A stretch of DNA of 64,000 nt from Burkholderiales bacterium. GTDB lineage: Bacteria > Pseudomonadota > Gammaproteobacteria > Burkholderiales > SG8-41. Below, one piece after another: positions 40,868-50,024 of the stretch (positions are counted from its first letter, which is position 1; each line of letters opens with the position of its first letter). The translations under genes and the position numbers were made by a program. The notes below the pieces were generated by a model. That model ran no database searches. It was not told the DNA's origin and saw only the letters and a program-made list of their open reading frames with translations. Where the stretch lies: positions 1-64,000 of the forward strand of contig JAIENU010000117.1 of the NCBI GenBank assembly GCA_019751125.1, read 5' to 3'.

Positions 40868-41239
40868 TTATTTGCGCCGGGTTGAACGTGGCGGCTTGCG
40901 CATCTGCCGTTGCAGATGTTCGAGGTCGGCGGCTATGGCCGCCGAGGCCTTGTCCTCCATCGCGCGAAACTGCGCCACCAGCGTGCGGCCGAATTCGGTG
41001 ACCACCGCACCGCCGCCGCGCTTGCCGCCGACCGCGGTCATCACCACCGGTTCGATAAAGCTCGCATTCAGCGCTTCGACCAGTTGCCAGGCGCGGCGGT
41101 AGGACATGCCCATTTCACGCGCGGCCGCCGAGATTGAACCCGTGGAATCGATCAGTGCCACCAGCTGCGCCTTGCCCGGCCCGATCGCCGGATGGTCGCT
41201 CGCCAGCACGCGCAGCATCAGTCCGGGATAACGTGCCAT
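40868..41239 (-). CDS. modE: ModE-type winged helix-turn-helix regulator without molybdate-binding domain
   Basis: 123 residues. AQLVALIDSTGSISAAAREMGMSYRRAWQLVEALNASFIEPVV and GKRGGGAVVTEFGRTLVAQFRAM are the ModE N-terminal DNA-binding domain. The C-terminal Mop/TOBE domains that sense molybdate in E. coli ModE are absent; the protein ends with a basic tail. It probably binds the site before modA; how it would sense metal is open. The upstream ABC ATPase gene ends two bases away. Confidence 0.85.
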   Translation of the reverse strand: MARYPGLMLRVLASDHPAIGPGKAQLVALIDSTGSISAAAREMGMSYRRAWQLVEALNASFIEPVVMTAVGGKRGGGAVVTEFGRTLVAQFRAMEDKASAAIAADLEHLQRQMRKPPRSTRRK

Positions 41240-41241
41240 GT

Positions 41242-42030
41242 TCAGTGTCCTTCGCCAAACAACGGCAGGCAGACCTGGCGCTCACCATGCCCCGCCATCA
41301 CCGTGGCCACCGCCACATCCACGCCATACAGTTCGCGCAGGCTGGCATCCGACATCACCTCGCGCGGCGTACCACAGGCCAGCAGCTTTCCGCCGCGCAG
41401 CAATGCCACACGGCTGGCGCAAAGAAAAACCTGGTCGGGATCGTGGGTGGACAACAACACGCCAATCCCGTCCGCAGCCAGGGCACGGATACGCTCAAGC
41501 ACGCGCAACTGGTTGCCGAAGTCGAGATTCGCTGTCGGCTCATCCATCACCATCAGCGTCGCTGCCTGCGCCAGCGCGCGTGCAATCAGCACCAGCTGGC
41601 GTTCGCCACCGGAAATCCGCGTATAGGCGGCATCGGCAAGTTGCGTGAGACCCATACGCGCGATGGCCTCATCGGCCAGTTCGCGGTCATGCCGCGACGG
41701 CATCGCGAACAGGCCGAGGTGCGCGGTGCGTCCCATCAGTACCACCTCACGCACGCTGTACGGGAAAAAAGTGCCATGGGCCTGCGGCACATAACTGACA
41801 CGCTGCGCCACCACTTCGCGCGGCAATGTCTCGAGCTCGATGCCATCAAGCAGCAGGCGGCCACCCTGCTTCGGCAGCAGGCCGAGCAGGGTCTTGAACA
41901 GCGTGGTCTTGCCACTGCCATTGGGTCCGAGCAGGGCCAGAACCTCGCCCGCGGCCAGTTGCAGCGAGACGCCGCGACCGACGCTGCGGCCGGGATAACC
42001 AAAATCGAGGGCTTCGGCAGTGAGGGTCAT
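41242..42030 (-). CDS. BtuD/FecE-type ABC ATPase, candidate molybdate/tungstate uptake (MolC-like)
   Basis: 262 residues from the ATG at 42030. Walker A GPNGSGKTT, signature ISGGERQLVLIARALAQ and Walker B LMVMDEPTANLD are of the type serving iron-siderophore, cobalamin and also MolABC transporters. It lies between modE and the FecCD-type permease, in the middle of a molybdenum/tungsten island. A molybdate or tungstate role as in Haemophilus MolBC is therefore attractive but unproven. Confidence 0.85.
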   Translation of the reverse strand: MTLTAEALDFGYPGRSVGRGVSLQLAAGEVLALLGPNGSGKTTLFKTLLGLLPKQGGRLLLDGIELETLPREVVAQRVSYVPQAHGTFFPYSVREVVLMGRTAHLGLFAMPSRHDRELADEAIARMGLTQLADAAYTRISGGERQLVLIARALAQAATLMVMDEPTANLDFGNQLRVLERIRALAADGIGVLLSTHDPDQVFLCASRVALLRGGKLLACGTPREVMSDASLRELYGVDVAVATVMAGHGERQVCLPLFGEGH

Positions 42031-42040
42031 GGTCAGGAAC

Positions 42041-43102
42041 CTATTGCCAGACTCTTCTTGCCGTGGCGAGCTGCCACAGGAACAGCGGCGTGCCGACAAA
42101 GGCCGTCAACACACCGAGCGGAATCTCGACATCGGCGAGCACCCGCGCCAGCGTGTCCACCGCCACCAGGAAACCGGCGCCGAGCAGCACCGACAGCGGC
42201 AGCAGGCGCGAGAAATCGGGACCACTCAGCAGCCGCGCAAAATGCGGGATCACCAGCCCGATCCAGCCCACCACCCCGGCAATCGCCACCGCCGCCGAAG
42301 TCATCAGCGTCGCGCAGACAATCACCGCAAGGCGGACGCGGCCGGTGGCAACCCCCAGCGCCCGCGCCTCTTCGTCATCCAGCGCCAGCACGTTGATGCG
42401 CCAGCGCAGCAACCACAACGGAATCAGGCCGATGATGATCAGCGGCGCGGCCAGACGCAGGTCGGCCGGGTTCACCGAAGCCAGGCTGCCGAGCAGCCAG
42501 AAAGTGATCGCCGGCAACTGGTTATAGGGATCGGCTAGGTATTTCAGCAGCGCCACGCAGGCGCCCAGCAGCGAACCGAGCACCACGCCGGCGAGTACCA
42601 GCACCAGCAGCGGATCGTGGCCGCGCACCGCACACGCGGTGACATACACCAGAGCCACCGCGAGCAGTCCGCCGGCGAAGGCCATGCCCTGGATCAGCAC
42701 CACGCCCAGCGACAGGAAAATACCAAGCACCGCGCCCACCGCGGCGCCGGCGGATACACCGAGGATGTCCGGCGATACCAGCGGATTGCGGAACAGGTTC
42801 TGGTAGGCCGCGCCGGCCGCGGCCAAGGCCGCGCCAACCAGCAGCGCCGACAACACACGCGGTCCGCGGATCTGCAGCACCACGGTTTCGACCGCGGGAT
42901 CCAGCCCGTGCGGCGCGCCGCCCAGCCAGGACCACAACACGCGCAGCACGTCGCCGGCCGCCACCGGGTAACGCCCGGCGGCAAAAGCCAGCGCAGACAG
43001 CAGCGCCACTGTGATGACGCCGAGTCCGACAAGCAGGGAAATGCGGCCGCGACTGGCTTCTGAAAATGACACCGGGAGTTTCCGCGCTCTGAAAGCGCGC
43101 AA
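42041..43102 (-). CDS. BtuC/FecCD-type ABC permease, candidate MolB-like
   Basis: 353 residues with about ten membrane helices. VLQIRGPRVLSALLVGAALAAAGAAYQNLFRNPLVSPDILGVSAGAAVGA and GWIGLVIPHFARLLSGPDFSRLLPLSVLLGAGFLV are FecCD permease signatures. It pairs with the ATPase downstream, ten bases away. No matching binding protein of the BtuF/MolA type is in the window: the next gene upstream is tupA, a different fold. Confidence 0.87.
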   Translation of the reverse strand: MRAFRARKLPVSFSEASRGRISLLVGLGVITVALLSALAFAAGRYPVAAGDVLRVLWSWLGGAPHGLDPAVETVVLQIRGPRVLSALLVGAALAAAGAAYQNLFRNPLVSPDILGVSAGAAVGAVLGIFLSLGVVLIQGMAFAGGLLAVALVYVTACAVRGHDPLLVLVLAGVVLGSLLGACVALLKYLADPYNQLPAITFWLLGSLASVNPADLRLAAPLIIIGLIPLWLLRWRINVLALDDEEARALGVATGRVRLAVIVCATLMTSAAVAIAGVVGWIGLVIPHFARLLSGPDFSRLLPLSVLLGAGFLVAVDTLARVLADVEIPLGVLTAFVGTPLFLWQLATARRVWQ

Positions 43103-43122
43103 GCATACCGCAGCCGGCCTGC

Positions 43123-43941
43123 TCAGCGTTTGGCGTTGGGAAAGAACAGTTGATCGGCGCCTATCTTGTACGACGCAATCGTCGCCTGGCCTTCAGGCGA
43201 CACCACCCAGTCGACAAAAGCCTGGCCCTGCTCACGTTTGACGTGGGGATGTTTCGCCGGATTGACCAGCATCACGCCATACTGGTTGAACAGGCGCTGG
43301 TCGCCCTCGACCACAATCACCAGGTCGCCGCGGTTCCTGAACGACAGCCAGGTGCCGCGGTCGGTGAAGGCGTAGGCGTTCATCGCCGAGGCGGTGTTCA
43401 GCGTCGGGCCCATGCCGGAACCGGTTTCGCGATACCAGCTGCCCTTGCCGCCTTGCGGATCGACACCCGCGGTTTTCCACAGGCGCAGCTCGGCGGCATG
43501 GGTGCCACTCTTGTCGCCACGCGAGGCAAAGGGAGCACCGGCCGCGGCAATCTTTTTACAGGCATCAACGATGTCGCGGCTGCCGAGGACTTTGGCCGGA
43601 TCGGATTTCGGGCCGACCAGCACGAAGTCGTTGTACATCACTTCCCGGCGGCGCAAGCCGAAACCCTCGGCGACAAACTTCTCCTCCGCCGCCGGGTCAT
43701 GCACAAACACCACGTCGGCGTCGCCGCGGCGTGCCATGTCCAGTGCCTGGCCGGTGCCCAGTGCCACCACCCGCACCTGGATGCCGGTCTTTTTCTCGAA
43801 CACCGGCAGCAGGTGCCTGAACAACCCGGACTGCTCGGTCGATGTGGTCGAAGCCACCGTGATGAAATTCTGCTGGGCCTGCACGCCGGTGACGGACAAC
43901 ACAAGCACCAGTGACAGCAACAATCTGCGGAATCGGTTCAC
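43123..43941 (-). CDS. tupA: Tungstate-binding periplasmic protein TupA
   Basis: 272 residues. Signal peptide FRRLLLSLVLVLSVTGVQAQ, then FITVASTTSTEQSGLFRHLLPVFEKKTG, the TupA ligand loop. The C-terminal NAYAFTDRGTWLSF and VNPAKHPHVK agree. It captures tungstate (or molybdate) with high affinity for TupBC. The start overlaps the tupC stop by four bases, so the order on this strand is tupB-tupC-tupA. Confidence 0.9.
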   Translation of the reverse strand: MNRFRRLLLSLVLVLSVTGVQAQQNFITVASTTSTEQSGLFRHLLPVFEKKTGIQVRVVALGTGQALDMARRGDADVVFVHDPAAEEKFVAEGFGLRRREVMYNDFVLVGPKSDPAKVLGSRDIVDACKKIAAAGAPFASRGDKSGTHAAELRLWKTAGVDPQGGKGSWYRETGSGMGPTLNTASAMNAYAFTDRGTWLSFRNRGDLVIVVEGDQRLFNQYGVMLVNPAKHPHVKREQGQAFVDWVVSPEGQATIASYKIGADQLFFPNAKR

Positions 43942-44642
43942 GGCAGTTCCCCTCGGATGAAAGTCTCCGCCTCGCTTGAAGCGGGTTTGCTGAAAAAACG
44001 TTCAATCGGCGTCTGCTCCTTGAGCAGCCCGCGGTCGATGAACAACACCTCGTCACCGAGGCGCCGCGCCTGGCCGAGGTTGTGTGTGGTCATGACGATC
44101 TTGGTGCCGGCGGCATGGATCATGTTGATCAGCGACTCGATCTCCTGCGTTGCCGCGGGGTCGAGATTGGCCGTCGGTTCGTCGAGGAACAGCACATCCG
44201 GCCCCAGCGCCCAGGCCCTTGCCAGCGCCAGCCGCTGCTGCTCGCCCCCGGACAGCACCCGCGCCGGCCGCGAAGCCTGCTGCGCCAGCCCGACCACCTC
44301 GAGCACATCCTGTGCGCGCAACTCGCACTCGCGCGGCGACTTGCCGGCAAGCTTCAGGCCGTAGATCACGTTGGCCAGTGCCGAACGGCGCAGCATCACC
44401 GGACGCTGGAACACCATGGCTTGGCGGCGGCGCGGATCACCGCCTTTGGCACCATGCCAGATGACTTCGCCGCCGGAAGGCACGAGCAGGCCGTGGCACA
44501 GCCGCATCAGCACGCTTTTGCCGGCGCCATTGGGGCCGAGGATGATGCTGCGCGGCCCGGCCTCGAGCCGCGCCGAGATGCCGCGGATGATCGGATGACC
44601 GCCGGCGGAAAACCTCAGGTTGTGCAGTTCCAGCGGCAGCAT
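43938..44642 (-). CDS. tupC: Tungstate ABC transporter ATP-binding protein TupC
   Basis: 234 residues. Walker A GPNGAGKSV, signature LSGGEQQRLALARAWALGPDVLFLDEPTANLD and the TTHNLGQARRLGDEV switch region are intact. It energises the TupB permease. No TOBE domain is present, as usual for TupC. Confidence 0.9.
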   Translation of the reverse strand: MLPLELHNLRFSAGGHPIIRGISARLEAGPRSIILGPNGAGKSVLMRLCHGLLVPSGGEVIWHGAKGGDPRRRQAMVFQRPVMLRRSALANVIYGLKLAGKSPRECELRAQDVLEVVGLAQQASRPARVLSGGEQQRLALARAWALGPDVLFLDEPTANLDPAATQEIESLINMIHAAGTKIVMTTHNLGQARRLGDEVLFIDRGLLKEQTPIERFFSKPASSEAETFIRGELP

Positions 44643-44644
44643 GA

Positions 44645-45349
44645 TCAGCCGTACCTCCGCGTCGCCAGCTCGCGGATTAGCGCCGCCAGCGCGTTGAGCA
44701 GCAGCACCAGTGCCAGCAGCACCAGCCCCAAGCCCAGCGCCAGAGGCAGATCGCCCTTGCTGGTTTCGAGTGCGATCGCAGTGGTCATCACCCGCGTCAC
44801 GCCATCGATGTTGCCGCCGACGATCATCACCGCGCCGACCTCGGCGGCGGCCCGGCCGAAACCGGCAAGCACGATGGTGACCAGCGAAAAGCGGGTATCC
44901 CAGATCAGCGTCAGCGCCGCGGACGGTCTGCTGGCGCCCAGCGAACGCAGCTGTTCGTCGTATTCACGCCAGGCATCCTCGATCACCTGCCGCGACAGCG
45001 CGGCAATGATCGGCACCACCAGCACGGTCTGCGCCACCACCATCGCCGAGGGGGTGAACAGGATGCCGAGGCTGCCGAGGGGGCCGGCACGCGACAGCAG
45101 CAGATAGACCAGCAGGCCAACCACCACCGGCGGCAGGCCCATCAGCGCGTTGAGCAGCACGATCAGCAACTGGCGGCCGGGAAAACGGCCGACCGCAATG
45201 GCTGCACCCAGCGGTAGCGCGATTGCGCTGGCGATCAGCACCGCCGACAGGCTGACCTGCAGGCTGAGCAGGACGATACTGACCAATCCCGGTTCGACGC
45301 CGGCGATCAGCGCCCACGCTGCGGCAAAAGCCTCCCCCAATCCGCTCAT
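44645..45349 (-). CDS. tupB: Tungstate ABC transporter permease TupB
   Basis: 234 residues with five or six membrane helices and the EAA-like loop REYDEQLRSLGASRPSAALTLIWDTRFSLV. The GFGRAAAEVGAVMIVGGNIDGVTRVMTTAI segment is characteristic of TupB/WtpB-like permeases. It is the first gene of the tup operon and faces the divergent ModE-PBP regulator gene. Confidence 0.9.
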   Translation of the reverse strand: MSGLGEAFAAAWALIAGVEPGLVSIVLLSLQVSLSAVLIASAIALPLGAAIAVGRFPGRQLLIVLLNALMGLPPVVVGLLVYLLLSRAGPLGSLGILFTPSAMVVAQTVLVVPIIAALSRQVIEDAWREYDEQLRSLGASRPSAALTLIWDTRFSLVTIVLAGFGRAAAEVGAVMIVGGNIDGVTRVMTTAIALETSKGDLPLALGLGLVLLALVLLLNALAALIRELATRRYG

Positions 45350-45472
45350 GAAATATCCGGCATCAATTATTTGCCCGGATATTCCCGCATAATCGGGGCA
45401 GCCTTAATATGCAATTATTTGCCGATATAGCCCCTTAACCCCCCCATAACTCCCTCTTAAACCACCCCAACC
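45350..45472. promoter_or_regulatory. Divergent control region between tupB and the ModE-PBP regulator
   Basis: A 9-base inverted repeat AATATCCGG (45352-45360) / CCGGATATT (45375-45383) sits right upstream of tupB. In addition CAATTATTTGCCCGGATAT (45365-45383) recurs imperfectly as CAATTATTTGCCGATAT (45412-45428). These are the best candidate binding sites for the adjacent regulator. Confidence 0.55.
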
Positions 45473-46546
45473 ATGCCCCTTTCCCCGCGCATCAGTGCCC
45501 AGATCCGCTGGACCCTCGGCCCCCTGGAAATCGAACCCCGGCTGGTGGCCCTGCTCGAATCGGTGGCCCGCAACGGCAACCTGCAGGCTGCCGCCAAAAG
45601 CGCCGGCCTGTCCTACCGCCATGCCTGGGGCCTGCTCGAGGCCGCCGGCAACTCCCTCGGTGACCAGCTGGTAATCCGCCACCAGGGCCGCGGCACCGCG
45701 CTGTCACCGCTGGGTACCAAGCTGCTGGAGGGCATGGTTGATGTAAACGGCTCGCTTGCCGCCGCACTGCGCGAAGGTGAGGCCCGGATGGCGGCCCATA
45801 TCGCCGAGGCACCTGCCACGCCGGTGGCCTCGACTGGTGTGGTGCTGCATGCCAGCCACGATCTGGCGCTGGCGCAGATGCGCGGGGTGTTCGCGCGAGC
45901 CACCGGCATCGGCCTCGAACTGCAGTTCCACGGCAGCCTTGACTGCCTCGCCGCCTTGCGCCGCAAGCAATGCGATCTGGCGGGTTTTCATCTGCCGGCG
46001 ATACCGGGCACGCGCACGCTGGCCGCGCAGTTCCTGCCCTATCTCGGCCTCAGGGGCTGGCAGGCCACCCATTTGCTCGACCGCACCCAGGGCCTGATGG
46101 TGCGCGCCGGCAATCCCAAACAGCTGCAGCGCCTGGCCGATCTCGCGAAATCCGGCGTACGTTTCGTCAACCGCCAGCCGGGATCGGGCACGCGGCTGTG
46201 CCTGGATTTCCTGCTCTCGCAGCAAGGTGTCTCGCCGGCCGACATCCACGGCTACACCCATGAGGAATTCACCCACGCCGCGGTCGCCGCCGCCGTGGCC
46301 AGCGGCATGGCCGATGCGGCCTTCGGCATCGAGGCCGCGGCACGCGAACATGCGCTGGATTTTGTGCCGGTGGTCAATGAACACTATTACCTGGCCGCAC
46401 GCCCGGCCTCGCTGGCGCGGCCCGGCGTTCGCGCCCTGCTCGCCCACCTCGACAGCCGTGCCTTCCGCCGTCTGGTCAACAGCCTGGCCGGCTATCGCTC
46501 CACTGCCGCCCTGCAATGGCAGCCCGCGGCACAGATCATCCGGTAG
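45473..46546 (+). CDS. ModE-type helix-turn-helix fused to a periplasmic-binding-like sensor domain
   Basis: 357 residues. Residues 1-110 match the ModE DNA-binding domain (LQAAAKSAGLSYRHAWGLLEAAGNSLGDQLVIRHQGRGTALSPLG). Residues 125-350 are a PBP-like domain similar to oxyanion receptors (DLALAQMRGVFARATGIGLELQFHGSLDCLAALRRKQCDLAGFHLP, FVNRQPGSGTRLCLDFLL). Having no signal peptide, it acts in the cytoplasm as a one-component sensor, presumably of tungstate or molybdate, controlling the divergent tup operon and possibly moeA, 48 bases downstream. Confidence 0.87.
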   Translation: MPLSPRISAQIRWTLGPLEIEPRLVALLESVARNGNLQAAAKSAGLSYRHAWGLLEAAGNSLGDQLVIRHQGRGTALSPLGTKLLEGMVDVNGSLAAALREGEARMAAHIAEAPATPVASTGVVLHASHDLALAQMRGVFARATGIGLELQFHGSLDCLAALRRKQCDLAGFHLPAIPGTRTLAAQFLPYLGLRGWQATHLLDRTQGLMVRAGNPKQLQRLADLAKSGVRFVNRQPGSGTRLCLDFLLSQQGVSPADIHGYTHEEFTHAAVAAAVASGMADAAFGIEAAAREHALDFVPVVNEHYYLAARPASLARPGVRALLAHLDSRAFRRLVNSLAGYRSTAALQWQPAAQIIR

Positions 46547-46594
46547 TGCTGAAAGCCCCTGATAAAATCATCGCCCCACCTTGAGGATGCCGCG

Positions 46595-47878
46595 ATGACT
46601 GAAGCCAATTCCACACCGAGCATGCTGCGCGAATTGTCCTGCGCGGACGACTACGATCCGAATTCGATGCCGGTGCCGAAAGCGCGTGAAGTGATCGCGC
46701 GTTACCTGACGCCGGTGGGCACCCACGAGCGCGTGGCGGTACGCGCCGCGCTGGGCCGCGTGCTTGCCGCCGATGTGATATCGCCGCTGGATGTGCCTTC
46801 GCATGACAACTCGGCGATGGATGGTTATGCGCTGCGCATCGGCGACCTCAAAACCGATACCAAAGTCACATTGAAAGTCACCGGCAGTTCCTTTGCCGGC
46901 GTGCCGTTCAAGGGCAAGGTCGGAGCCGGCGAGGCGGTGCGCATCATGACCGGCGGCGTGGTGCCGGAAGGTGCGGACACCATCGTCATGCAGGAGCACA
47001 CCGAATCCGGCGACGGCACGGTGACCATCGGCGGCGGCCACAAAAAAGGCCAGAACCTGCGCAAGGCCGGTGAAGACCTGCAGCAGGGCCAGCCTGCGCT
47101 GCGCCGAGGCCAGCCGCTGCGCAGTGCCGAGATCGGCCTGATCGCTTCGCTGGGCATCGCCGAGGTTTCGGTGTACCGCAGGCTGCGCGTGGCCTTCTTT
47201 TCCACCGGCGACGAACTGGTGTCGATCGGCTCACCGCTGGGCGAAGGCCAGATCTATGACAGCAACCGCTACACCATCCACGGCATGCTCACCCGCATGG
47301 GCTGCGACGTCATCGACATGGGCGTGGTGCGCGACGACCCGCAACTGCTCGAGGCGGCGTTCCGTGAAGCCGCCGCGGTCGCCGATGTGGTGATCACCAG
47401 CGGCGGCGTGTCGGTGGGTGAAGCCGATTTCGTCAAGGTGCTGCTGAACAAGCTGGGCGAAGTGGTGTTCTGGAAAATCGCGATGAAACCCGGCCGGCCG
47501 CTGGCCTACGGCAAGATCGGCAACGCGCATTTCTTCGGCCTGCCCGGCAATCCGGTATCGGTGATGGTGACCTTCTACCAGTTTGTGCGCGATGCGCTGC
47601 TCAAGCTGTCCGGCCGTGATCCGGTCGAAGAACTGCCGACCTTCAAGGTGCCCTGCACCTCCACGCTGAAAAAGGCGCCGGGGCGCACCGAATTCCAGCG
47701 CGGCATCCTCAGCCGCGATGCTGCGGGCACACTGACCGTGCGGGTCACCGGCGAACAGGGTTCGGGGATACTGCGCTCGATGTCCGAAGCCAACTGCTTC
47801 ATTATCCTGCCCACCGAACAGGGCAACGTCACGCCGGGCATGATGGTGGAGGTGCAGGTAATGGAAGGTGTTGTCTAA
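46595..47878 (+). CDS. moeA: Molybdopterin molybdotransferase MoeA
   Basis: 427 residues. DVPSHDNSAMDGYALR, VRIMTGGVVPEGADTIVMQEH, FFSTGDELVSIG, IYDSNRYTIHGMLTRMG, VITSGGVSVGEADF and FFGLPGNPVSVMVTF are diagnostic. The enzyme inserts molybdate (or tungstate) into adenylylated molybdopterin. It follows the ModE-PBP regulator and serves the formate dehydrogenase encoded further right. Confidence 0.96.
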   Translation: MTEANSTPSMLRELSCADDYDPNSMPVPKAREVIARYLTPVGTHERVAVRAALGRVLAADVISPLDVPSHDNSAMDGYALRIGDLKTDTKVTLKVTGSSFAGVPFKGKVGAGEAVRIMTGGVVPEGADTIVMQEHTESGDGTVTIGGGHKKGQNLRKAGEDLQQGQPALRRGQPLRSAEIGLIASLGIAEVSVYRRLRVAFFSTGDELVSIGSPLGEGQIYDSNRYTIHGMLTRMGCDVIDMGVVRDDPQLLEAAFREAAAVADVVITSGGVSVGEADFVKVLLNKLGEVVFWKIAMKPGRPLAYGKIGNAHFFGLPGNPVSVMVTFYQFVRDALLKLSGRDPVEELPTFKVPCTSTLKKAPGRTEFQRGILSRDAAGTLTVRVTGEQGSGILRSMSEANCFIILPTEQGNVTPGMMVEVQVMEGVV

Positions 47879-47938
47879 AAAGAACTGCAAGATCAATGGC
47901 CAGGTGAGCACATCACCACCATTTGGAGGAAACATAAC

Positions 47939-48943
47939 TTGAGCAGCATCGGAAAACCCCTCCGCTGGGGCATCATCGGCACCGGCTGGGTCGCCAGCGA
48001 TTACGTCACACCCGGCATCATCAAGAGCCCTGGTTCGCGACTCACCGCCTGCCTCGGCAGCTCGCCGGAAAAATCGCGGGCCTTCGCCGAAAAATTCAAG
48101 GCCCCGCATGCCCATGACGATCTTGCCGGCCTGCTCGCCAATCCCGAAGTGGATGCCGTCTATATCGCGCTGCCCAATGCCATGCACCATGCCGCGGTGC
48201 TCGCCGCCGCGCGTGCCGGCAAACACATCCTCTGCGAGAAACCCTTCGCGATGAAGACGGCCGAAGCGCGCGAGATGGTTGAGGCCTGCAACAAGGCCGG
48301 CGTAGTGCTGCGTATCGCGCACCAGATCCGCCTCGATGCGGCGGTGGTGCGGGCGCGTGAAATCGTGCGCTCGGGCCGTCTCGGACGGCTCGCCGAAGTC
48401 TCACTGGAACGCGCCTCGGGGCTAGGCTCGCGGCTGTCCTGGCGCAACGACTTTGCGCAAAGCGGCGTGATGTATGACGTCGGCGTGCACCTGCTCGACC
48501 TGATCCAGTACGTGACCGGGCAGCGTTTCGTTGAAGTCTCCGCATTCACCCATCCCGACCGCCGCGCCGGCAAGCCTGATGACACGATGACCGTGCTCGG
48601 CCGGCTCGAAGGCGACTGCCATGCGCTGGCCCGTGCCACGCGCGAGGTCGGCAATGCCGAAAACAACCTGATCGTCGAGGGCGCAGACGCCACGCTGGTC
48701 ACCTCGCCGCTGCGTTTTGCCAAGGAACATGTCATCACCATCCGCGATGCCAAGGGTGGCGTCGAGCAGGAGAGCTTTGCAGTCAGCCCCGCCTACGACC
48801 TGCAGGTGACGGCTTTCGAGGCCGACGTCCGCGGCGAGCGCAGCCTGCTGCCTGATGGCGAGGATGCGGCATATACGGTAGCGGTGACCAATGCCGTGCT
48901 TGCCGCCATCGACGAACGGCGAATCGTCACTGTAAGCCCCTGA
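47939..48943 (+). CDS. Gfo/Idh/MocA-family oxidoreductase (paralogue 5)
   Basis: 334 residues from a TTG start at 47939, with TTTGGAGGAAA nine bases upstream. LRWGIIGTGWVASDYVTPGI, VYIALPNAMHHAAVLAAARAGKHILCEKPFAMK and GVMYDVGVHLLDLIQYVTG are family motifs. It is more divergent from the other four. It heads a second small cluster with a TTT receptor, a VOC protein and a TRAP receptor-like protein. Confidence 0.9.
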   Translation: MSSIGKPLRWGIIGTGWVASDYVTPGIIKSPGSRLTACLGSSPEKSRAFAEKFKAPHAHDDLAGLLANPEVDAVYIALPNAMHHAAVLAAARAGKHILCEKPFAMKTAEAREMVEACNKAGVVLRIAHQIRLDAAVVRAREIVRSGRLGRLAEVSLERASGLGSRLSWRNDFAQSGVMYDVGVHLLDLIQYVTGQRFVEVSAFTHPDRRAGKPDDTMTVLGRLEGDCHALARATREVGNAENNLIVEGADATLVTSPLRFAKEHVITIRDAKGGVEQESFAVSPAYDLQVTAFEADVRGERSLLPDGEDAAYTVAVTNAVLAAIDERRIVTVSP

Positions 48944-49029
48944 CCGGCCGGCTTGCAGCCGCAGGCGGCACCCTGCACAATCTTCAACGCATAGCCATAA
49001 CGAATAACAACACGTTCCGGAGGAGCACC

Positions 49030-49995
49030 ATGTCCCGCACCGCCCTCGCCGTCAGCGTCATGCTCGTAGCATCCAGTTTTACGGCTACAGCCCAGAACTA
49101 CCCGGCCAAGCCGGTGCGCATCATCAATCCGCTGGCTGCCGGCGGTAATGTCGATATCGTTGCCCGCGGCGTGGCCGAACAGATGAGCAAATCGCTGGGC
49201 CAGCAGGTGCTGGTGGAAAACCGGCCCGGTGCCAGCGCCCTGGTCGGCACCCGCTACGTCAAGGGCCAGCCCGCAGATGGCTACACCTTTCTCGCCATCG
49301 CCAACACCTTTGCCCGCGTGCCGGCGATAATCAAGGAGCCCGGCTACGACCCGCTGAAGGATTTCACCGGGGTTTCGCAGACCTGCGACATTCCGATGGT
49401 GCTGGTGGTCAACCCGGCGCTGCCGGTGAAAAACCTCAAGGAGTTCATCGCGCTCGCAAAACGACGGCCCGGCGAACTCACCTACGGCACCGCCGGCAGC
49501 GGCGGCACCGGACATGTCGCCGGCGAGATGTTCAGCCAGCAGGCCGGCATCAAGCTGATGCATGTGCCGTACAAGGGCAATGCCCCCGCGACCACCGACC
49601 TGGTGGGCGGCCAGATCATGCTGATGTTCGACCAGGTCAGCACTTCGGCAAACTATGTGCAGGCAGGACGCCTGCGTGCCATTGCGGTCACCACCAAAAA
49701 ACGCTCGCCGGTGTTCCCTGACGTGCCGACCATCGACGAAGCCGGCGTCAAGGGTTTCGAGGACAGCACCTTCAACGGCATCGTCGCTCCGGCCGGCACG
49801 CCCCGCGACATCCCTGAAAAAATCCGCGCCGAAACCGCCAAAGCCGTTGCTGTACCGGCGCTGAAGGAACGCTTCGACAAGATCGGCATCCCGCTGATCG
49901 CCAGCAACTCGCTGGACGAATTCAACGCCTACCTGCGCCGCCACGTCGAGGACTTCGCCAAACTCGCCAAGACCGCGGGCATCACGGCAAACTGA
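49030..49995 (+). CDS. Tripartite tricarboxylate transporter (TTT/Bug) periplasmic receptor
   Basis: 321 residues. Signal peptide (LAVSVMLVASSFTATAQ), then YPAKPVRIINPLAAGGNVDIVARG, the Bug loop, and LMHVPYKGNAPATTDLVGGQIMLMFDQ. A GGAGGAG ribosome site precedes the ATG. It is the third such receptor in the window, in line with the large Bug families of Burkholderiales. Confidence 0.92.
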   Translation: MSRTALAVSVMLVASSFTATAQNYPAKPVRIINPLAAGGNVDIVARGVAEQMSKSLGQQVLVENRPGASALVGTRYVKGQPADGYTFLAIANTFARVPAIIKEPGYDPLKDFTGVSQTCDIPMVLVVNPALPVKNLKEFIALAKRRPGELTYGTAGSGGTGHVAGEMFSQQAGIKLMHVPYKGNAPATTDLVGGQIMLMFDQVSTSANYVQAGRLRAIAVTTKKRSPVFPDVPTIDEAGVKGFEDSTFNGIVAPAGTPRDIPEKIRAETAKAVAVPALKERFDKIGIPLIASNSLDEFNAYLRRHVEDFAKLAKTAGITAN

Positions 49996-50024
49996 TACCA
50001 CCTACCAAGCACGGAATCCGACAC

